Source: Maratus speciosus (taxonomy: Eukaryota; Arthropoda; Arachnida; Araneae; Salticidae). Taken from it: a stretch of 64,000 bases of DNA. The notes beneath the pieces are model-generated. The model worked only from the letters and a program-made list of their open reading frames with translations, was not told where the DNA came from and ran no database searches. Made by a program: the position numbers and the translations under genes. Of the stretch, positions 23,238 through 34,178 are shown in pieces; position 1 is the first letter of the stretch, and every line of letters starts with the position of its first letter. The DNA lies in assembly GCA_963932465.1 (NCBI GenBank), contig OZ010799.1, positions 162,436,761-162,500,760 on the forward strand, given 5' to 3'.

Positions 23238-23513
23238 ATATCGTCGGTTACCATGTCAAACTATCAATATGAATACAGTGTTGGAAGTGGCCCACTTTTT
23301 TTTAATTCAGATTTCTTGATTGGCACCACTTTTCTGAAACTGTAAAATTACCCTTGTTTTCGCCTTAGTTAGTATGTCATTAAATAAGGCTAAATAAGGC
23401 AAATTCGGCTATTTCTGAAAAGTGGTGCCAATCAAGAAATTTTAATTTAAAAAAAAAGTAGCCCACTGGGAACACTGTTTTCATATTGAATAGTTTGACA
23501 TGGTACCGACGAT
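23238..23513. mobile_element. Inverted-repeat MITE with layered ends, copy A
   Basis: Nearly the whole length is an inverted repeat. The outer arms read 'atcgtcggttaccatgtcaa' and its complement form at 23480-23513. Inside lies a second layer starting CAGTGTTGGAAGTGG with complement CAGTGTTCCCAGTGGG, and then 'cttgattggcaccacttt' with its exact complement. The inner layer starting CAGTG resembles a hAT-type end inserted in the outer unit. Confidence 0.75.
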
Positions 23514-24031
23514 ATCGTCGGTACCATGGTCGGTTTCCATTTCATTTTCTCTTCTATCTTTTTTCAACACATTTCCCTTTTGCATATCCCTCTATCAGGT
23601 AGCGCCATCTGTCGCATTCTTCGCAACATTCTTTATCTTCAGTTCATTTTTGAACTTGTTCGTTTACGTACACGTGTATGGTGTAGCTGATGACGAGCTG
23701 TTATTTTTTTAGCTCGAAACGCGTCCTGTGTTTTGTTTTAATTTTATGGTGATTTTTTACAAAGTTTTATTATTTTAATTGCTTCATATCGCCAGTTTTC
23801 GGTGCTGTTTCGCAGTGGGCTACTTTTTTTAAATTCAGATTTCTTGATTGGCACCACTTTTATGAAATAGTAAAATTCGCCTTATTTAACCTTATTTAAT
23901 GACACATAGATTAAGGCGAAAACAAAGGGAATTTTACCGTTTCAGGAAAGTGGTGCCAACCAAGAAATCAGAATTTAAAAAAGTAGCCCCCTGTTTTCGC
24001 ATTGGATAGTTTGACATGGTACCGACGATAT
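23511..24031. mobile_element. Inverted-repeat unit with inner MITE, copy B
   Basis: It starts 'atcgtcggtaccatgg' and ends with the complement 'catggtaccgacgatat', the same outer ends as copy A, to which it is joined. It holds a second version of the inner inverted repeat at 23813-23993 (AGTGGGCTACTTTT...; 'ttgattggcaccactttta'). About 300 bp of unrelated DNA lies left of that inner repeat. Confidence 0.7.
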
Positions 24032-24081
24032 GTGGTCTGTTTTCTAAAGAAACCGCTGCGCGCACCTCTGCTCGATTTGGC

Positions 24082-24089
24082 AGAAACAT
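24082..24089. repeat. 8-bp target-site duplication, left
   Basis: AGAAACAT, repeated exactly at 26755-26762, immediately outside the two ends of the palindromic element. Confidence 0.92.
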
Positions 24090-24699
24090 TAGGGTGGAGC
24101 GAAAAAAATTATTTTTTGAAAATCAAAAACGGGTAGATGCCAAAAGTTGCCTTTATACTTGTACATCATCTGCGTGCAATATTACCGCTGAAAAAAAATG
24201 GCTTGAGTCTGCGCTTTTGGTCCAAAAGTCGAAAATTTGGGTAAAATTGACATTTTTTCAAAAATGAAAAAAAAAATTCTATAGAGATGGTTATTATTTA
24301 AAAGTGTTATTTAAACCTTTATTATTAATGACTTAACATATTTAAACGATAAAACTATATCTTTGTTCTGTATAACTGGAACAAAAGTGACAACTTTTGG
24401 TGAAAAAAAGGCGTTTCCACTCTGTTGTGTCATACAACTAATTGTTATTTGGAATACAGCTCTTACGTAGTTGCTTTGAAATCTACCAAGGGGATATCAC
24501 GTGAGAGTGGCTGCATTTCATGACACAACATTGCATAGCTTGACCACCCTTCCATCTGAGCACAATGTTTTATTTATATATTGAATTGTGATTTTTTATC
24601 AAAGACTGACATAAGATTCCTATGTATCAACCTAATCCATCTCTTCTTTGTATCCACAGACGTTGGGTGCTGCTGTGACACTTCTTCACGTATATTTCT

Positions 24700-24985
24700 A
24701 CTGCTTGTGTATGATAAGGCAAGCAGAGTAATGCAGTGTAATTAATGGAATCTATTCAGCCCTCTAGTATCTTCACCAAAATTACATCCAGTTACTGCAT
24801 AGTGATTGGGAGTTCTGTTCCTACAACATTTTACAACATTTAGGTATTTCATCTTTGAGTATGCCGTCATTTACTCTACCTCTTGAATTTTTTATATGCT
24901 GATAAGCTTGTTGTTTAATATGATGGCGATCGTCATCAAAATTGCAATAAGAATTTGTTCTCGATGTGAAAAGCTACCATTGTCC
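24700..24985 (-). pseudogene. Fragment of an arthropod TE-type orphan protein, left arm
   Basis: Read on the minus strand this arm gives, across a shift, SHREQILIAIL then DDRHHIKQQAYQHIKNSRG and RVNDG. This is the pattern 'H.ENiLlaMl.DdR.HIR.la..RI..aR' that I recall from large unnamed proteins repeated in many arthropod genomes. The function is not known to me. The reading direction is outward, from the loop to the element's end, mirroring the right arm. Confidence 0.6.
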
Positions 24986-25804
24986 TAAATAATTTTTTTA
25001 GTATTTGTTTTTTGCCGATTTCTGTGATGTTTTGTAGCCGAGTAATTTCCCATAAGTTTTTAGATCAATTTTTTAGATGTGAATTTTATTTGGTGTAAGC
25101 CATCATGTGGCATAAACTTGGATTACATACTTTGTGAGTGTTTCAGACTCTGATGGTCAATCAGTTCAGTGCTTATATAAAGGCGAATAATTTTATGCGC
25201 CGTTGTGGGCCATCTTGCGTAGGACAAGTTTCTTGGGTTCATATTCGCTAGTTCTTCTGAGCAATATCTTGATGAAATAGCTTTGCAGATATCTATCAGG
25301 TATTTCTGGTATGTGCTAAGTACCCTTTTCTTGATTTCAGGAAATAATGTTTAAAAATTACTCTCTATGGCTTCAAAAATTGAAATAAGAAGGAAATAAG
25401 CACATGGACAAAGATTTTCCTATTGGTCCGGCGCATCCCTGTGGGTTAGAATCTAATTTTTGCCAACGATTTTATCTAATAAATGATGCAGAGGAAATTA
25501 ACTGGACTTGGAGGAGACATATGATCAATTGTAATGGTTCATTCTAAACATGCCCCTCGCAGAAGGGATGACAACGACTAACAGAATTATCCGCCTTCAA
25601 ATGAACAGTCACTGCCCATCAGAGTCTCTACGTTTACTCAAAAAGTACTATGTTATCCAAGTTTGGCCCCAGAATAGTTTACAATCAAATGTAATCCATA
25701 GCTAAAGAAGGGATCTAAAAACTCATGGGAAATTGGCTACACAAAAACAACTTGGATACTAAACAACACACAAAACGGAATAAAAAAAATACTGAAAAAA
25801 GGGT

Positions 25805-26075
25805 TATTTAGGACAATGGTTGTTTTGCATACACAGAGGAAATTCTTATTTCAATGCTCTCTGACGATTACCATCACATTAAACAGCTAGCTGCTCAGCA
25901 CATAATAGTCGAAAGATGAGAGTAAATGATGGCATACGCAAATCGGAAATATCGACAATCAACTTTGAAACGGATAATTATATAAATCTAACTCATTGGA
26001 AAAGTGTTGTGGTAACAGAACCTCTAATCAATATGCATTTATCGTGTGCAATCTTGGTGAAGATAATAGAAGGCT
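25805..26075 (+). pseudogene. Fragment of the same orphan TE-type protein, right arm
   Basis: On the plus strand the right arm reads FAYTEEILISMLSDDYHHIK then QLAAQHIIVER. After a frameshift it reads MRVNDGIRKSEIST, NFETDNYINLTHWKSVVV and TEPLINMHLS. The family pattern is 'R.F..P.lNF.a.dYi.lidW......TEPP', so both ends of the recognised block are present. It is better preserved than the left-arm copy. The two copies diverge outward from the element's centre. Confidence 0.65.
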
Positions 26076-26754
26076 GAATAGATTACATTAATATCATCCG
26101 CACTGCATTACACTGTTTGTCTTCTCTAACACAAACAGTAGAAAAATACGTAAATGAGATCACAGCAGCAGCATTCAAAGTCTGTGGATCCAAAGAAGAC
26201 ATGTACCAGGTTGATACATAGAAAACTTAAGTACCTTTGATAAAAAATCACAATTCAATGTATAAATAAATAATTGAGTTCAGATGGTAGGGTGGTCGAG
26301 CTATGCACTGTTGTGACATGAAATCCAGCCACCTCCACGTGGTACCTCCTGGGTAGTTTTGAAAGCAGCTAGGTAAGAGCTGTATTCCAAACAACAATTA
26401 GTTGTATGACACAACAAAGTGGAAACGCCTTTTTTTCACCAAAAGTTGTCAGTTTTGTTCCAGTTATACAGAACAAAGATATAGTTTTTTCGTTTAAATA
26501 TGTTAAGTCATTAATAATAAAGGATTAAATAACACTTTTAAATAATAACCATCTCTATAGAATTTTTTTTTTTAATTTTTGAAAAAATGTAAAATTTGGC
26601 CCAAAATTTCGACTTTTGGACCAAAAGCGCAGACTCAAGCCATTTTTTTTTTTCAGCGGTAATATTGCACATAGATGATGTACTAGTATAAAGGCAACTT
26701 TTGGCACCTACCCGTTTTTGATTTTAAAAAATTAATTTTTTTCGCTCCATCCTA

Positions 26755-26762
26755 AGAAACAT
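26755..26762. repeat. 8-bp target-site duplication, right
   Basis: AGAAACAT, identical to 24082-24089. Confidence 0.92.
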
Positions 26763-26912
26763 ACTTGTGTGTCTGTAGTTTTACACTTCGAATATTGGTT
26801 TCGCATTTTTATTGCTATTTTTTAATTTAGATTTATTTGCAGGCTTTTAAAATTTTGAAACGAGTTTTCCACATTAGGAAAAAAATCCGGTTTAAATTTT
26901 TTAGCTCAACGT

Positions 26913-26946
<34 letters not shown>

Positions 26947-29152
26947 TGCCATTTTCAGTAAAGCTCATTCGGAATTGGTACATTAATTTTTTAAAATTTT
27001 TCAGCGAAGTTTTAGAACAAAGTCTCATTTTTTGTGAAAAATGAGGGCTAAATTTATTTTAAACTTACCTAATCCTATTTTATTATTGACACCTATCTGT
27101 GATACAAATATTCAGAGAAAAAACAAATTTATAAAATGTGAAATACTTTATTTAAAAATCTTATAAAGGAAGTGACTTTTTTTCTAAAACGAAAAGAACT
27201 ATTCTGAAAATGTATTATTCCTATGAATAAATCCAAGTTGCCATGCCAAATCAGTCCAACAACACAATAAACGGAAATGCAGAGATTCTTCATGTAACCG
27301 TTTATCCACTGACGGTACTTATAAGTACCATTAAAATAACTTGTTATAAAATTCATTTAATACATCGATTAGTAGTAATACAGTTTAGAATAAGTTATAT
27401 ATCCATTACTTTATCTTGTTTCAAAAGCATAATTGGTTACATAAAACAAATATATTTTTAAAAGGATGATATCTGCTGCCTTTGCATCTTTTCAGCTTTG
27501 TGGGCGGTGAGGAGGAGGGGGGGGGGGATGTTCAATTCGGAAATATGTCTATATTTCTATTGTAAGAAAATTATATTTGTAAATTTCCTGATTCTAAAAA
27601 ATATTAAGAAAAGATTTAAAATAAAAGATTTGAGTGGGGTTAAAAATATTGCACAAAATCCCTATAAATTCGAATTTAATAAATCCTTCTAAAGTTCGTC
27701 TAAAATTCATTAAATGACTATGTAAATCTTCTAATGTAGTTTCAAAAATCACGAAAAATGATTTAGAAGAAAAAAAAATTCATGAATTCATAATCCAGTA
27801 CATTAAGGGTTAGTCTGTGTCGATTGCAAGTAGACCTTTGAGAAAGAAAAGTAGAAAAACTGACCTTTGAGATACCACAAATGACGCTTTTTTGAAGATG
27901 AAAAATGATGATTTGTGCTTTCTTCCGAGAGCAGTGATGCCTCCAAACACTAGGTTCGTTAGAAAGACTTTTCGTCCAAATGAAGTCACAATAACACAAG
28001 GTTCGTTTGATTCCATACTGGACTGGTCGTAGCCTTCCCTGTTGCACTCTGCCGTAAGTTCTTGAGCCAAACTTCAGGATTGTTTAGCAAGTTTTCGTTT
28101 AGAAAACCAACCGGCGAATCCAATGAACTTCTACTAATGCATAAATATGTTTTTGATGGGATATTTCTATAGGAAATGTGTAATCCTAATTTTAGTTTCG
28201 TCAAAAATAATAATTCTGCAATTGATAGCATATATATATACATATATATTTTAACCCACTGTTGTGAAACACTAAATATATATGTGACTACAGGAGTTTG
28301 ATCTCTGCATCGCAAGCTAGGCAGATTTTTCAAAGAGGCTCCCAAAGAGAAACACCAACTACCGGAGAATAGTTTTTGATGAGCTGTATAATTTTACCAC
28401 GAGAAAAAGTTCAGAAGCAGTCCAGATTTCGACTTGGTCAGACGCACAGTGGATCAATCCTTAAGAAAATGCGAACATAGAGCCAAAAAATAATCATTAA
28501 ATAATTTTTTTTGTAATGAAATATTTATACGAATATCTACAAAACACGAATATATGTTTATTTTTTAAATTATACAAAATTATATCGTATTTGTATAGCT
28601 CGTAATATACACCTTTCAGCAGAGGATTTTTTTTTTTTTTTAAATTTTACTGGCTTTTTGCTGAGCTCAGAAATAAAACCTAAGTAACCTCTACTAATAA
28701 CTCATTTAAAATATCATTATTAATTTCTTAGAACACATTTTAAACCACTACTGACTACATTTTGATTGAAATGTATGCCTCATTATACATTATGAACTAT
28801 GTTAGATAGAATACTATAGAATTAACGAATTCATAATCTTCAAAATTACGTAACTTAAATTATTTAAAGTTGTTTGAAATTTCAAACACATGCTGATATT
28901 CCTGAAAGCCTATATTTTAATGTGGTATAGAGGATTTTTTGCGCAAACCTGCGCGTTTTCGAAATAAATGGCCTTAAAGCGGAAATTATGTAATTTTTCG
29001 TTTTCAGAAGACATGTCGAATTGACTATACGCAAAAATATTTTTTAAACAAGATTATACTGTAAGAAATTTCTGGGATGAAATGATGTAAAAAAACTAAT
29101 TTAATAGTAAACTGCGAAATTAAATTTAATATACTACTCGTATCTCGGGTTA
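26763..29152. other. Non-coding interval with homopolymer run
   Basis: Includes a T31 run at 26915-26945 and G-rich DNA at 27515-27530. Short open frames, including overlapping minus-strand ones at 27.8-28.3 kb, show no recognised motif. I see no gene. Confidence 0.55.
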
Positions 29153-29461
29153 TACACTCCTCAGCAAAAGTTTAGACACTGGTGTTTTTTTACCTTTAAA
29201 TAAAAAATACGAACACTTGGGTTATACAAATGACTGTACTTATTTTTAAATATATTTTAAACGTTTTAGGACAGAAATAAAGGTTTTAATGTAGGATATT
29301 ATTTCATTTAACTGAAAAAAGTGAAATTTCCATATTGCAAAAGTTTAGACACTTTTGTAATTTTTTGGATATTGTTCACCGAAAACCGCATATTTCAAAC
29401 TTATGACGTCAAATGCATGAAGTATTTAAGTGCACCTCACGATAGCATCGGTTAGTGAAGA

Positions 29462-30470
29462 TGCGCGAGCAAGAAATTTTCAGTCAGATGAAATAATTAA
29501 AGCACGGAAGCTGAAATCGAAAGGGAAGACTGTTGCGGAAATTTCAGCTACTTTCAATCCGCCAAAGACGTCTGTCTATTAAGTACTGTCTAAGGGTGAC
29601 TCTTTCAAAGCAAAACATAGATCTGGAAGGACCCGTGTGGCCAGAAAACGAGATTATAGAAGGATCCATAAACTGGCATCTAGACAAATGATGACTGCTA
29701 ATCGCATTAAAAGTGAGTTAGAGCTTTCTGTGCCAACGGATAATTTCGTAGATTCATTAAAGAAAGATGTAAATTAGTTTACATGAAAATGATAAAACCA
29801 CCAGCCTTGAAATCTCACAACAAATTGACCCCTTTCCTGCCGCGGAGTAATTCTTTTTATAAACGGATGAAATAATGGACTGATACCAGAATTTATAAAC
29901 GAAGTTATTAGAAAATATGAAATTGCTTATTTTCACGCATATTATAAAAGGAAAATTTTAATTAAATATTCGTGCCGTTTTTGGAATTAAAATTATTTGT
30001 CCTTTGCCCTCGAAAGGGTTGATGACTTTGGCCTCACTTTGTTTTAATTCTCAAGTATCTCTGGAGTTTCTCAGTGGTCGCCAAGCTGCGTAAGACTACA
30101 TACATACATTGGAAATCTATTTACAGCCATTTGGTGAACTTTTATCTCTTCCAAAGTATGTATTTTAGCAAGATAATGCGTCTATTCATGTTGCATACAA
30201 ATCAAAAAATTGGTTTAACTCTCAAAATATTAGTGTTTTCGACTGGCCCGCGTGTAGTCCTGATCTGAACCCAATCGAAAACTTTTGTGGCCTCATATCT
30301 CATACGGTTTATGCAACTTTTTAACAATACTCCTCTGTAAATAAACTTCGATCAGATGTTGAACGTGTTTGGCACGAAATAAACCCCCAAGTGATGCAGG
30401 ATTTAGTTTCTTCGATGGAAAGTCACATTTTTTCATTAATAGCAGACAATGTAAGTGCAGTTCGATTTTA
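29462..30470 (+). pseudogene. Tc1-family DD34E transposase, degraded
   Basis: The N-terminal part reads ARNFQSDEIIKARKLKSKGK then TVAEISATF, a helix-turn-helix like other Tc1 enzymes, with a stop in place of the expected residue after TSVY. SGRTRVARKRDYRRIHKLA follows, the second DNA-binding part. The catalytic region after the MITE reads QDNASIHVAYKSKNWF and DWPACSPDLNPIENF, so the second D and the E of the DDE triad are still visible. The first D region is lost around the MITE at 29829-30018. A C-terminal piece ends at about 30470 (MQDLVSSMESHI). Several stops and the insertion rule out activity. Confidence 0.9.
29829..30018. mobile_element. TTAA-type MITE with TTGA duplication
   Basis: 190 bp, starting CCCCTTTCCTGCCGCGG and ending CTCGAAAGGG, flanked on both sides by TTGA (29825-29828, 30019-30022). 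The interior matches 33605-33828, sharing 'gactgataccagaatttata' and 'aaggaaaattttaattaaat'. It interrupts the Tc1 transposase. Confidence 0.88.
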
Positions 30471-30699
30471 ATTTATGGATATTTTTCTGTTAACAGACAG
30501 ATTGTCTATACTTTTGCAAGAATGTAAAATTAGTTTTTTTGTCACTATATATTATGCAAACTGTATAAATTAAAATTTATTGTTTGTGTATGAAGAATAA
30601 GTCCCCAGTAATATATGACAGTTGAATTACAACAATTCGTTACATACTACTCAGCAAAGAAGCATAATAGATCATTGTCTAAACTTTTGCTGAGCACTG

Positions 30700-30864
30700 T
30701 ATAAACGTTTACATGAAAATGCTGAAAAGCACAAAGGCTCTCAGAGGGTTAAATGTACTCTAATAAATCGATGCGCTGCTATGTCAGTTACAAAGCGTTA
30801 TATTTTAAAGTAAAAGTCCCAATGCTTCTAGAAATTTTCTGTTCCTTTGAATGTATTTTATTTT
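30700..30864. other. Short interval between Tc1 relic and orphan pseudogene
   Basis: Nothing recognisable apart from AT-rich sequence. Confidence 0.5.
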
Positions 30865-31735
30865 GTGTCTAATACTGGAAATCAAACCATCAGATGCTTT
30901 TAGCAAATGGTGCAACAAGTCTTCATTACATGCTCTTCGACTTATGTTTCTCTTATGAGACTCCCAGTACCTTCAAAACTCTTTATTTCGAGCTTCGCTA
31001 TCTTCTTCCAATAATTATCCAATTGGAACAGCAAATTTTGAATCATATCCTTTTCATGAGTTAGTAATTATGTACAGAAGCTGGCATATAATACCAACCG
31101 TACTTTGAGGCACATTGTTTAGCTGTTCCTAGTGCGAAATTGCCAAATTTTTCGGCATTAATTACTTCGTCACAGGCGATCACCATCATAATTTCAAAAC
31201 GTTTAATAAGTTCTTTATCCAATCCAATGATCTCAGCTGTCTTTTCAAACTCAGCAAAAAATGTCCTTGCAGTGTTTCCATCGTGTGTCAAACCACTTCC
31301 TGGTTTAACATCTATTAGCAAACCTAATTCTTTTCTGAATTCGGGTTTAATTTTACTCTTTGATTCTTCTTAATTTAGCTTCTCCAGAGGTCTCCTCTCT
31401 GAAACTTTGAGTTAGTCTTCTTTCATGAGTTTTGGTTACGTCTGAACTGCAAACGGTTTAAGCTCATTACTAACTTTAAAGGAACACTGAAGTGGAGAAC
31501 AGTTTTTATTATTGAAACGATCTAATTTTCGTTCAGATTTCAGCCAGCTATGTTTTGCATTTACGCAAAATGTACGTAAACGCTCCTTTAAATTTTCTCC
31601 ACCAATTTCTGAGGCAATTAGTCCACACTGTTCACTTACAAAATTAAGCATTGATTTTCCATAACTAAAACCATAATTTAAATTTTTCAGAAACAAAAAC
31701 AAATCTCTGTTTGTTATCATATTTCCAAACATTAT
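30865..31735 (-). pseudogene. Orphan TE-type protein (GNTARxFF family), degraded
   Basis: Minus-strand pieces in order: 31732-31436 (about 98 codons, contains QCGLIASEIGGENLKERL); a bridge QSFREETSGEAKLR; after a shift, FRKELGLLIDVKPGSG and THDGNTARTFFAEF (31330-31250); IIGLDKELIKRFEIMMVI; KYGWYYMPASVHNY (about 31085). The tail near 31000-30870 reads EEDSEARNKEF, SHKRNISRRACNEDL and LLKASDGLISSIRH. I recognise this as a family of unnamed, highly repeated proteins in arthropods and some cnidarians with 'NDGNTARRFF', 'YpWy.MP..VHk' and 'LsEEaqEaRNKd'. Its biochemical role is unknown to me. Shifts and stops make it a pseudogene. No inverted ends were found around it. Confidence 0.7.
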
Positions 31736-31739
31736 AAGA

Positions 31740-32285
31740 AAAAAGACAAAATGAAATAATCTTGTTTCAAATAAAAAAAGATATATGCAAAAATTAATAT
31801 TACTACAAACTAATTTTAAAGACCTAAACCCAATAATAACAAATATGCACTGATATAAGTTCTAAAATGTTGCAGTAGAATGTTGCAGTTTTGTAGAAGA
31901 ATTTTAAAGAGTTATGTATACCAATTAAAAATTAAACAAATACTTTAAATATTCCACAAATGTCATTTGGATATAAATAAAAACTACATGCTTTGTTTTT
32001 CCAGTTTATTTTAATTATTTTTTATCATCTCCCTAAACTTACTGTTTGCGACAAAAAAGAACGAAAATGTTCATAAAAACCATGCGGATACTTTCAGTAT
32101 CATTTATTTTACTCATTTAAACCTAAATATAACAAAAAACATCATATATGTAGGCTTATACTATCCTGATAATCCTATGTTTGACATCGCCTATCCTTTG
32201 ATCCACTGTGAGACGGACCAATGAAGAGATGCTGAAATTTTCAGGCCGGCTGGCCGGGCCGTGCCCTACTAATGTTTTTGCCTGA
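31740..32285. other. Non-coding AT-rich interval
   Basis: No repeat, RNA gene or protein motif recognised. Possibly the flank of the orphan TE at 30.9-31.7 kb. Confidence 0.5.
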
Positions 32286-32289
32286 TATA

Positions 32290-32460
32290 TTGGGTCGTTC
32301 AGAAAGTCGTGTACATTTTGGAAAAACATTTCGTACCAGAAAATTCTATCATTTAATTACTAGAGATTGATTTCGATATCTGATGTCTAACAATTACTGG
32401 GCAGAATTTTCCGGTGCAAAATGATTTTCTCAAACAGACATGAATTTCCGAACGACCCAA
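32290..32460. mobile_element. Mariner-type MITE
   Basis: 171 bp between TA dinucleotides (32288-32289, 32461-32462). Ends are TTGGGTCGTTCAGAAAGTC and, in complement, TTGGGTCGTTCGGAAATTC. These resemble classic mariner ends (TTrGGTyGtycrGAAAGT). Internal bases pair as well ('agaaaattct' / 'agaattttcc'). Confidence 0.9.
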
Positions 32461-32699
32461 TAAATCGGCAGAGGGCCGACTTAGATATAAGCATTTTTAC
32501 TTTAACTACTTTATTCACATTGTGAATAGCTTCATCCATAGATAACCAAAAATACATTAAAAGTTTCGTTTATTAAACAAAAAAGAAGACTGGAACATTC
32601 CTAGACACTGTTATGCCATTTTATTTTTTTCTTGAAATCAAGGAAAGTAAACACCACATACATACATGCGATATTTAACATGTTAAAATATAGTTATAT

Positions 32700-33065
32700 G
32701 ATAAATCCTTATTTGTTCGTTCTGCTTCAAAATCATACATTCTTGAGTAGTCTTTCATTTTCTTCATAAATACCTTCATTGTGTGGTAGAGCATTACTAT
32801 GAGAAACCCACTTCAATTAGTTATCTTAGTCTGATAATAGTGCATTGAATTTTAACAGGGCGGAGTGCTTTAATAGAGCAAATGAAGCCATTTCGAAACG
32901 TTTAATTAATCGCATATGACACTATATTAACAGTGAAATCTCAAGATCCTGATTACAGTGAATAGACACGTGCTCAAGGTTCATTTAATGCAAATAGTCA
33001 ATAAAGTAAATCATTCAGATATTTTAGTACATACATATAAATGAAACATATTACTACTCAATAAT
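32700..33065. repeat. Dispersed repeat family, copy at 32.7 kb
   Basis: Shares 'aaatgaagccattt', 'cgtttaattaatcgca' and 'cagtgaaatctcaaga' with 22900-23000, and weaker similarity with 12.3-12.9 kb. Confidence 0.7.
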
Positions 33066-33119
33066 TCCGACGTTAAAATATAAATTAAGGGAAATACAAT
33101 TGTTATGGAATGACTATTC

Positions 33120-33198
33120 ATGAGCTAACACTTAACGGGCCAATACCGACATATAAGCGGCATTGGCACTTTTAACCAAGTTTATTCGTTTTGCACCA

Positions 33199-33240
<42 letters not shown>

Positions 33241-33349
33241 AGCACTGTTACTTGAACTTTGACAACCTGTGTAAGAGAAATTTACTAAAAGAATTACTTT
33301 TAAAATTATGTGGTGCGAATGGAATATAAAACAAGAATGTTGTATTTAA
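33120..33349. repeat. Hairpin-like unit with A37 run
   Basis: 'attcgttttgcaccactta' (about 33186) pairs loosely with 'ttatgtggtgcgaatgga' (about 33305). A run of 37 A (33202-33238) lies between. TTAA with a GGCC-rich end (TTAACGGGCCAATACC) is at about 33131. It belongs to the group of units sharing the GCACCACTT motif seen at 23.3, 23.8, 35.2 and 43.2 kb. Confidence 0.5.
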
Positions 33350-33600
33350 GACGTTAAGCGCCACGTCAATCACCGGTGACTGACACTGAACTTTCCGTTT
33401 AGAACGCTTTATTCACCGATGACTGACGGTCTAAAATATGATATACAACTAAAAATCTGTATATCGTTTTAAGCAATTACTGAAAAACTATTTAAAATTT
33501 ACTTACATTTTATTTATTAAAGGATTATTCTTTCTTAAAAATTACTTAAAACATTGTAATTTTTTCAGCTTCAGTGTCAGCCACCGTGGCACTCAACGTG
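33350..33600. mobile_element. TTAA MITE, family 2
   Basis: 251 bp with TTAA at 33346-33349 and 33601-33604. Left end GACGTTAAGCGCCACG and, in complement, right end CACGTTGAGTGCCACG. Both continue into GACTGACACTGAAC / GGCTGACACTGAAG. Its right TTAA is also the left TTAA of the next element. Confidence 0.85.
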
Positions 33601-33604
33601 TTAA

Positions 33605-33828
33605 CGCTGCCGTCCGTTCCTTACCGTCGAGGAATAAGTCTGTTTGTAAAATGATGAAATGTTGGACTGACACCAGAATTTACAAACGAATTAAACAGAA
33701 AATAAAAACTTGCTTCTTTTCTCGTATTTTATAAAAGAAAAATTTCAATTAAATATACTTGGTACAGCTTGTTAGTTTTGGTATTAAAATTAGATGTCAT
33801 TTTTTTGTGGACGCCGCCCGCTAAAGAG
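33605..33828. mobile_element. TTAA MITE related to 29829-30018
   Basis: 224 bp between TTAA at 33601-33604 and 33829-33832. Ends are CGCTGCCGTCCGTTCC and CGCCGCCCGCTAAAGAG. The interior shares 'gactgacaccagaatttaca' with the MITE inside the Tc1 transposase. A third, partial and reversed relative lies at 50655-50800. Confidence 0.82.
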
Positions 33829-34178
33829 TTAATAACAAGAATCTCTTATGAGGATTATACTAATTTATAATAGCCTCATTATATGTAAACATCATAATTT
33901 CAAATTTCTTCTGAAGTAGAAAGATCATCATGTCAAGATAAAGTACCTCGATAGTGGAAAGAAATTGCTGTTGAGGCGATTGTGATAGGGGATTAGGATA
34001 ATTTCACCAAATAAACGGGGACAGGGTGACCAAAAAATCGGAAAAGTGGCTTTTAAATTTTTACACTTAAAAATCCCGTAAATCATATTGAAACGATACG
34101 TGCCAATAACAGAATGTTGTCTTAAAAGTAGAAATCTTTGCGGTTCTACTGAACGATTACCCTTCAATCATGCAATTT

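Larger units (their letters stand above)
24090..26754. mobile_element. Giant palindromic hAT-like element (fold-back)
   Basis: 2,665 bp bounded by TAGGGTGGAGCGAAAAAA and its complement form, and by exact 8-bp duplications. TAGGG fits the YARNG start seen in hAT ends, and 8 bp is the hAT target length. The ends are not merely short inverted repeats: the left arm (24090 to about 25270) and the right arm (about 25500-26754) are homologous throughout in inverted orientation, leaving only about 230 bp unpaired. I followed matching blocks along the whole arm. Examples are 'caaaagtcgaaaatttgg' near 24225 with its partner near 26600, 'tttgataaaaaatcac' near 24595 and 26237, and 'cagactctgatgg' near 25146 with 25618. 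The arms differ at many bases and indels, so the duplication is not recent. No intact transposase. Confidence 0.9.
29155..30699 (+). mobile_element. Tc1-like transposon relic, plus strand
   Basis: TA-flanked ends share CTCAGCAAAAGTTTAGACA and its complement 'tgtctaaacttttgctgag'. A second copy of the motif lies about 170 bp inside each end (29335 and 30507), an IR/DR layout with ends of about 210 bp. The transposase reads on the plus strand with stops, and a 190-bp MITE sits inside it. Without the MITE the element is about 1.35 kb. Confidence 0.92.

Noticed and set aside
27763..28345. Three overlapping minus-strand open frames as a possible gene
   Set aside because: Frames overlap one another, have no recognised motif and no supporting structure.
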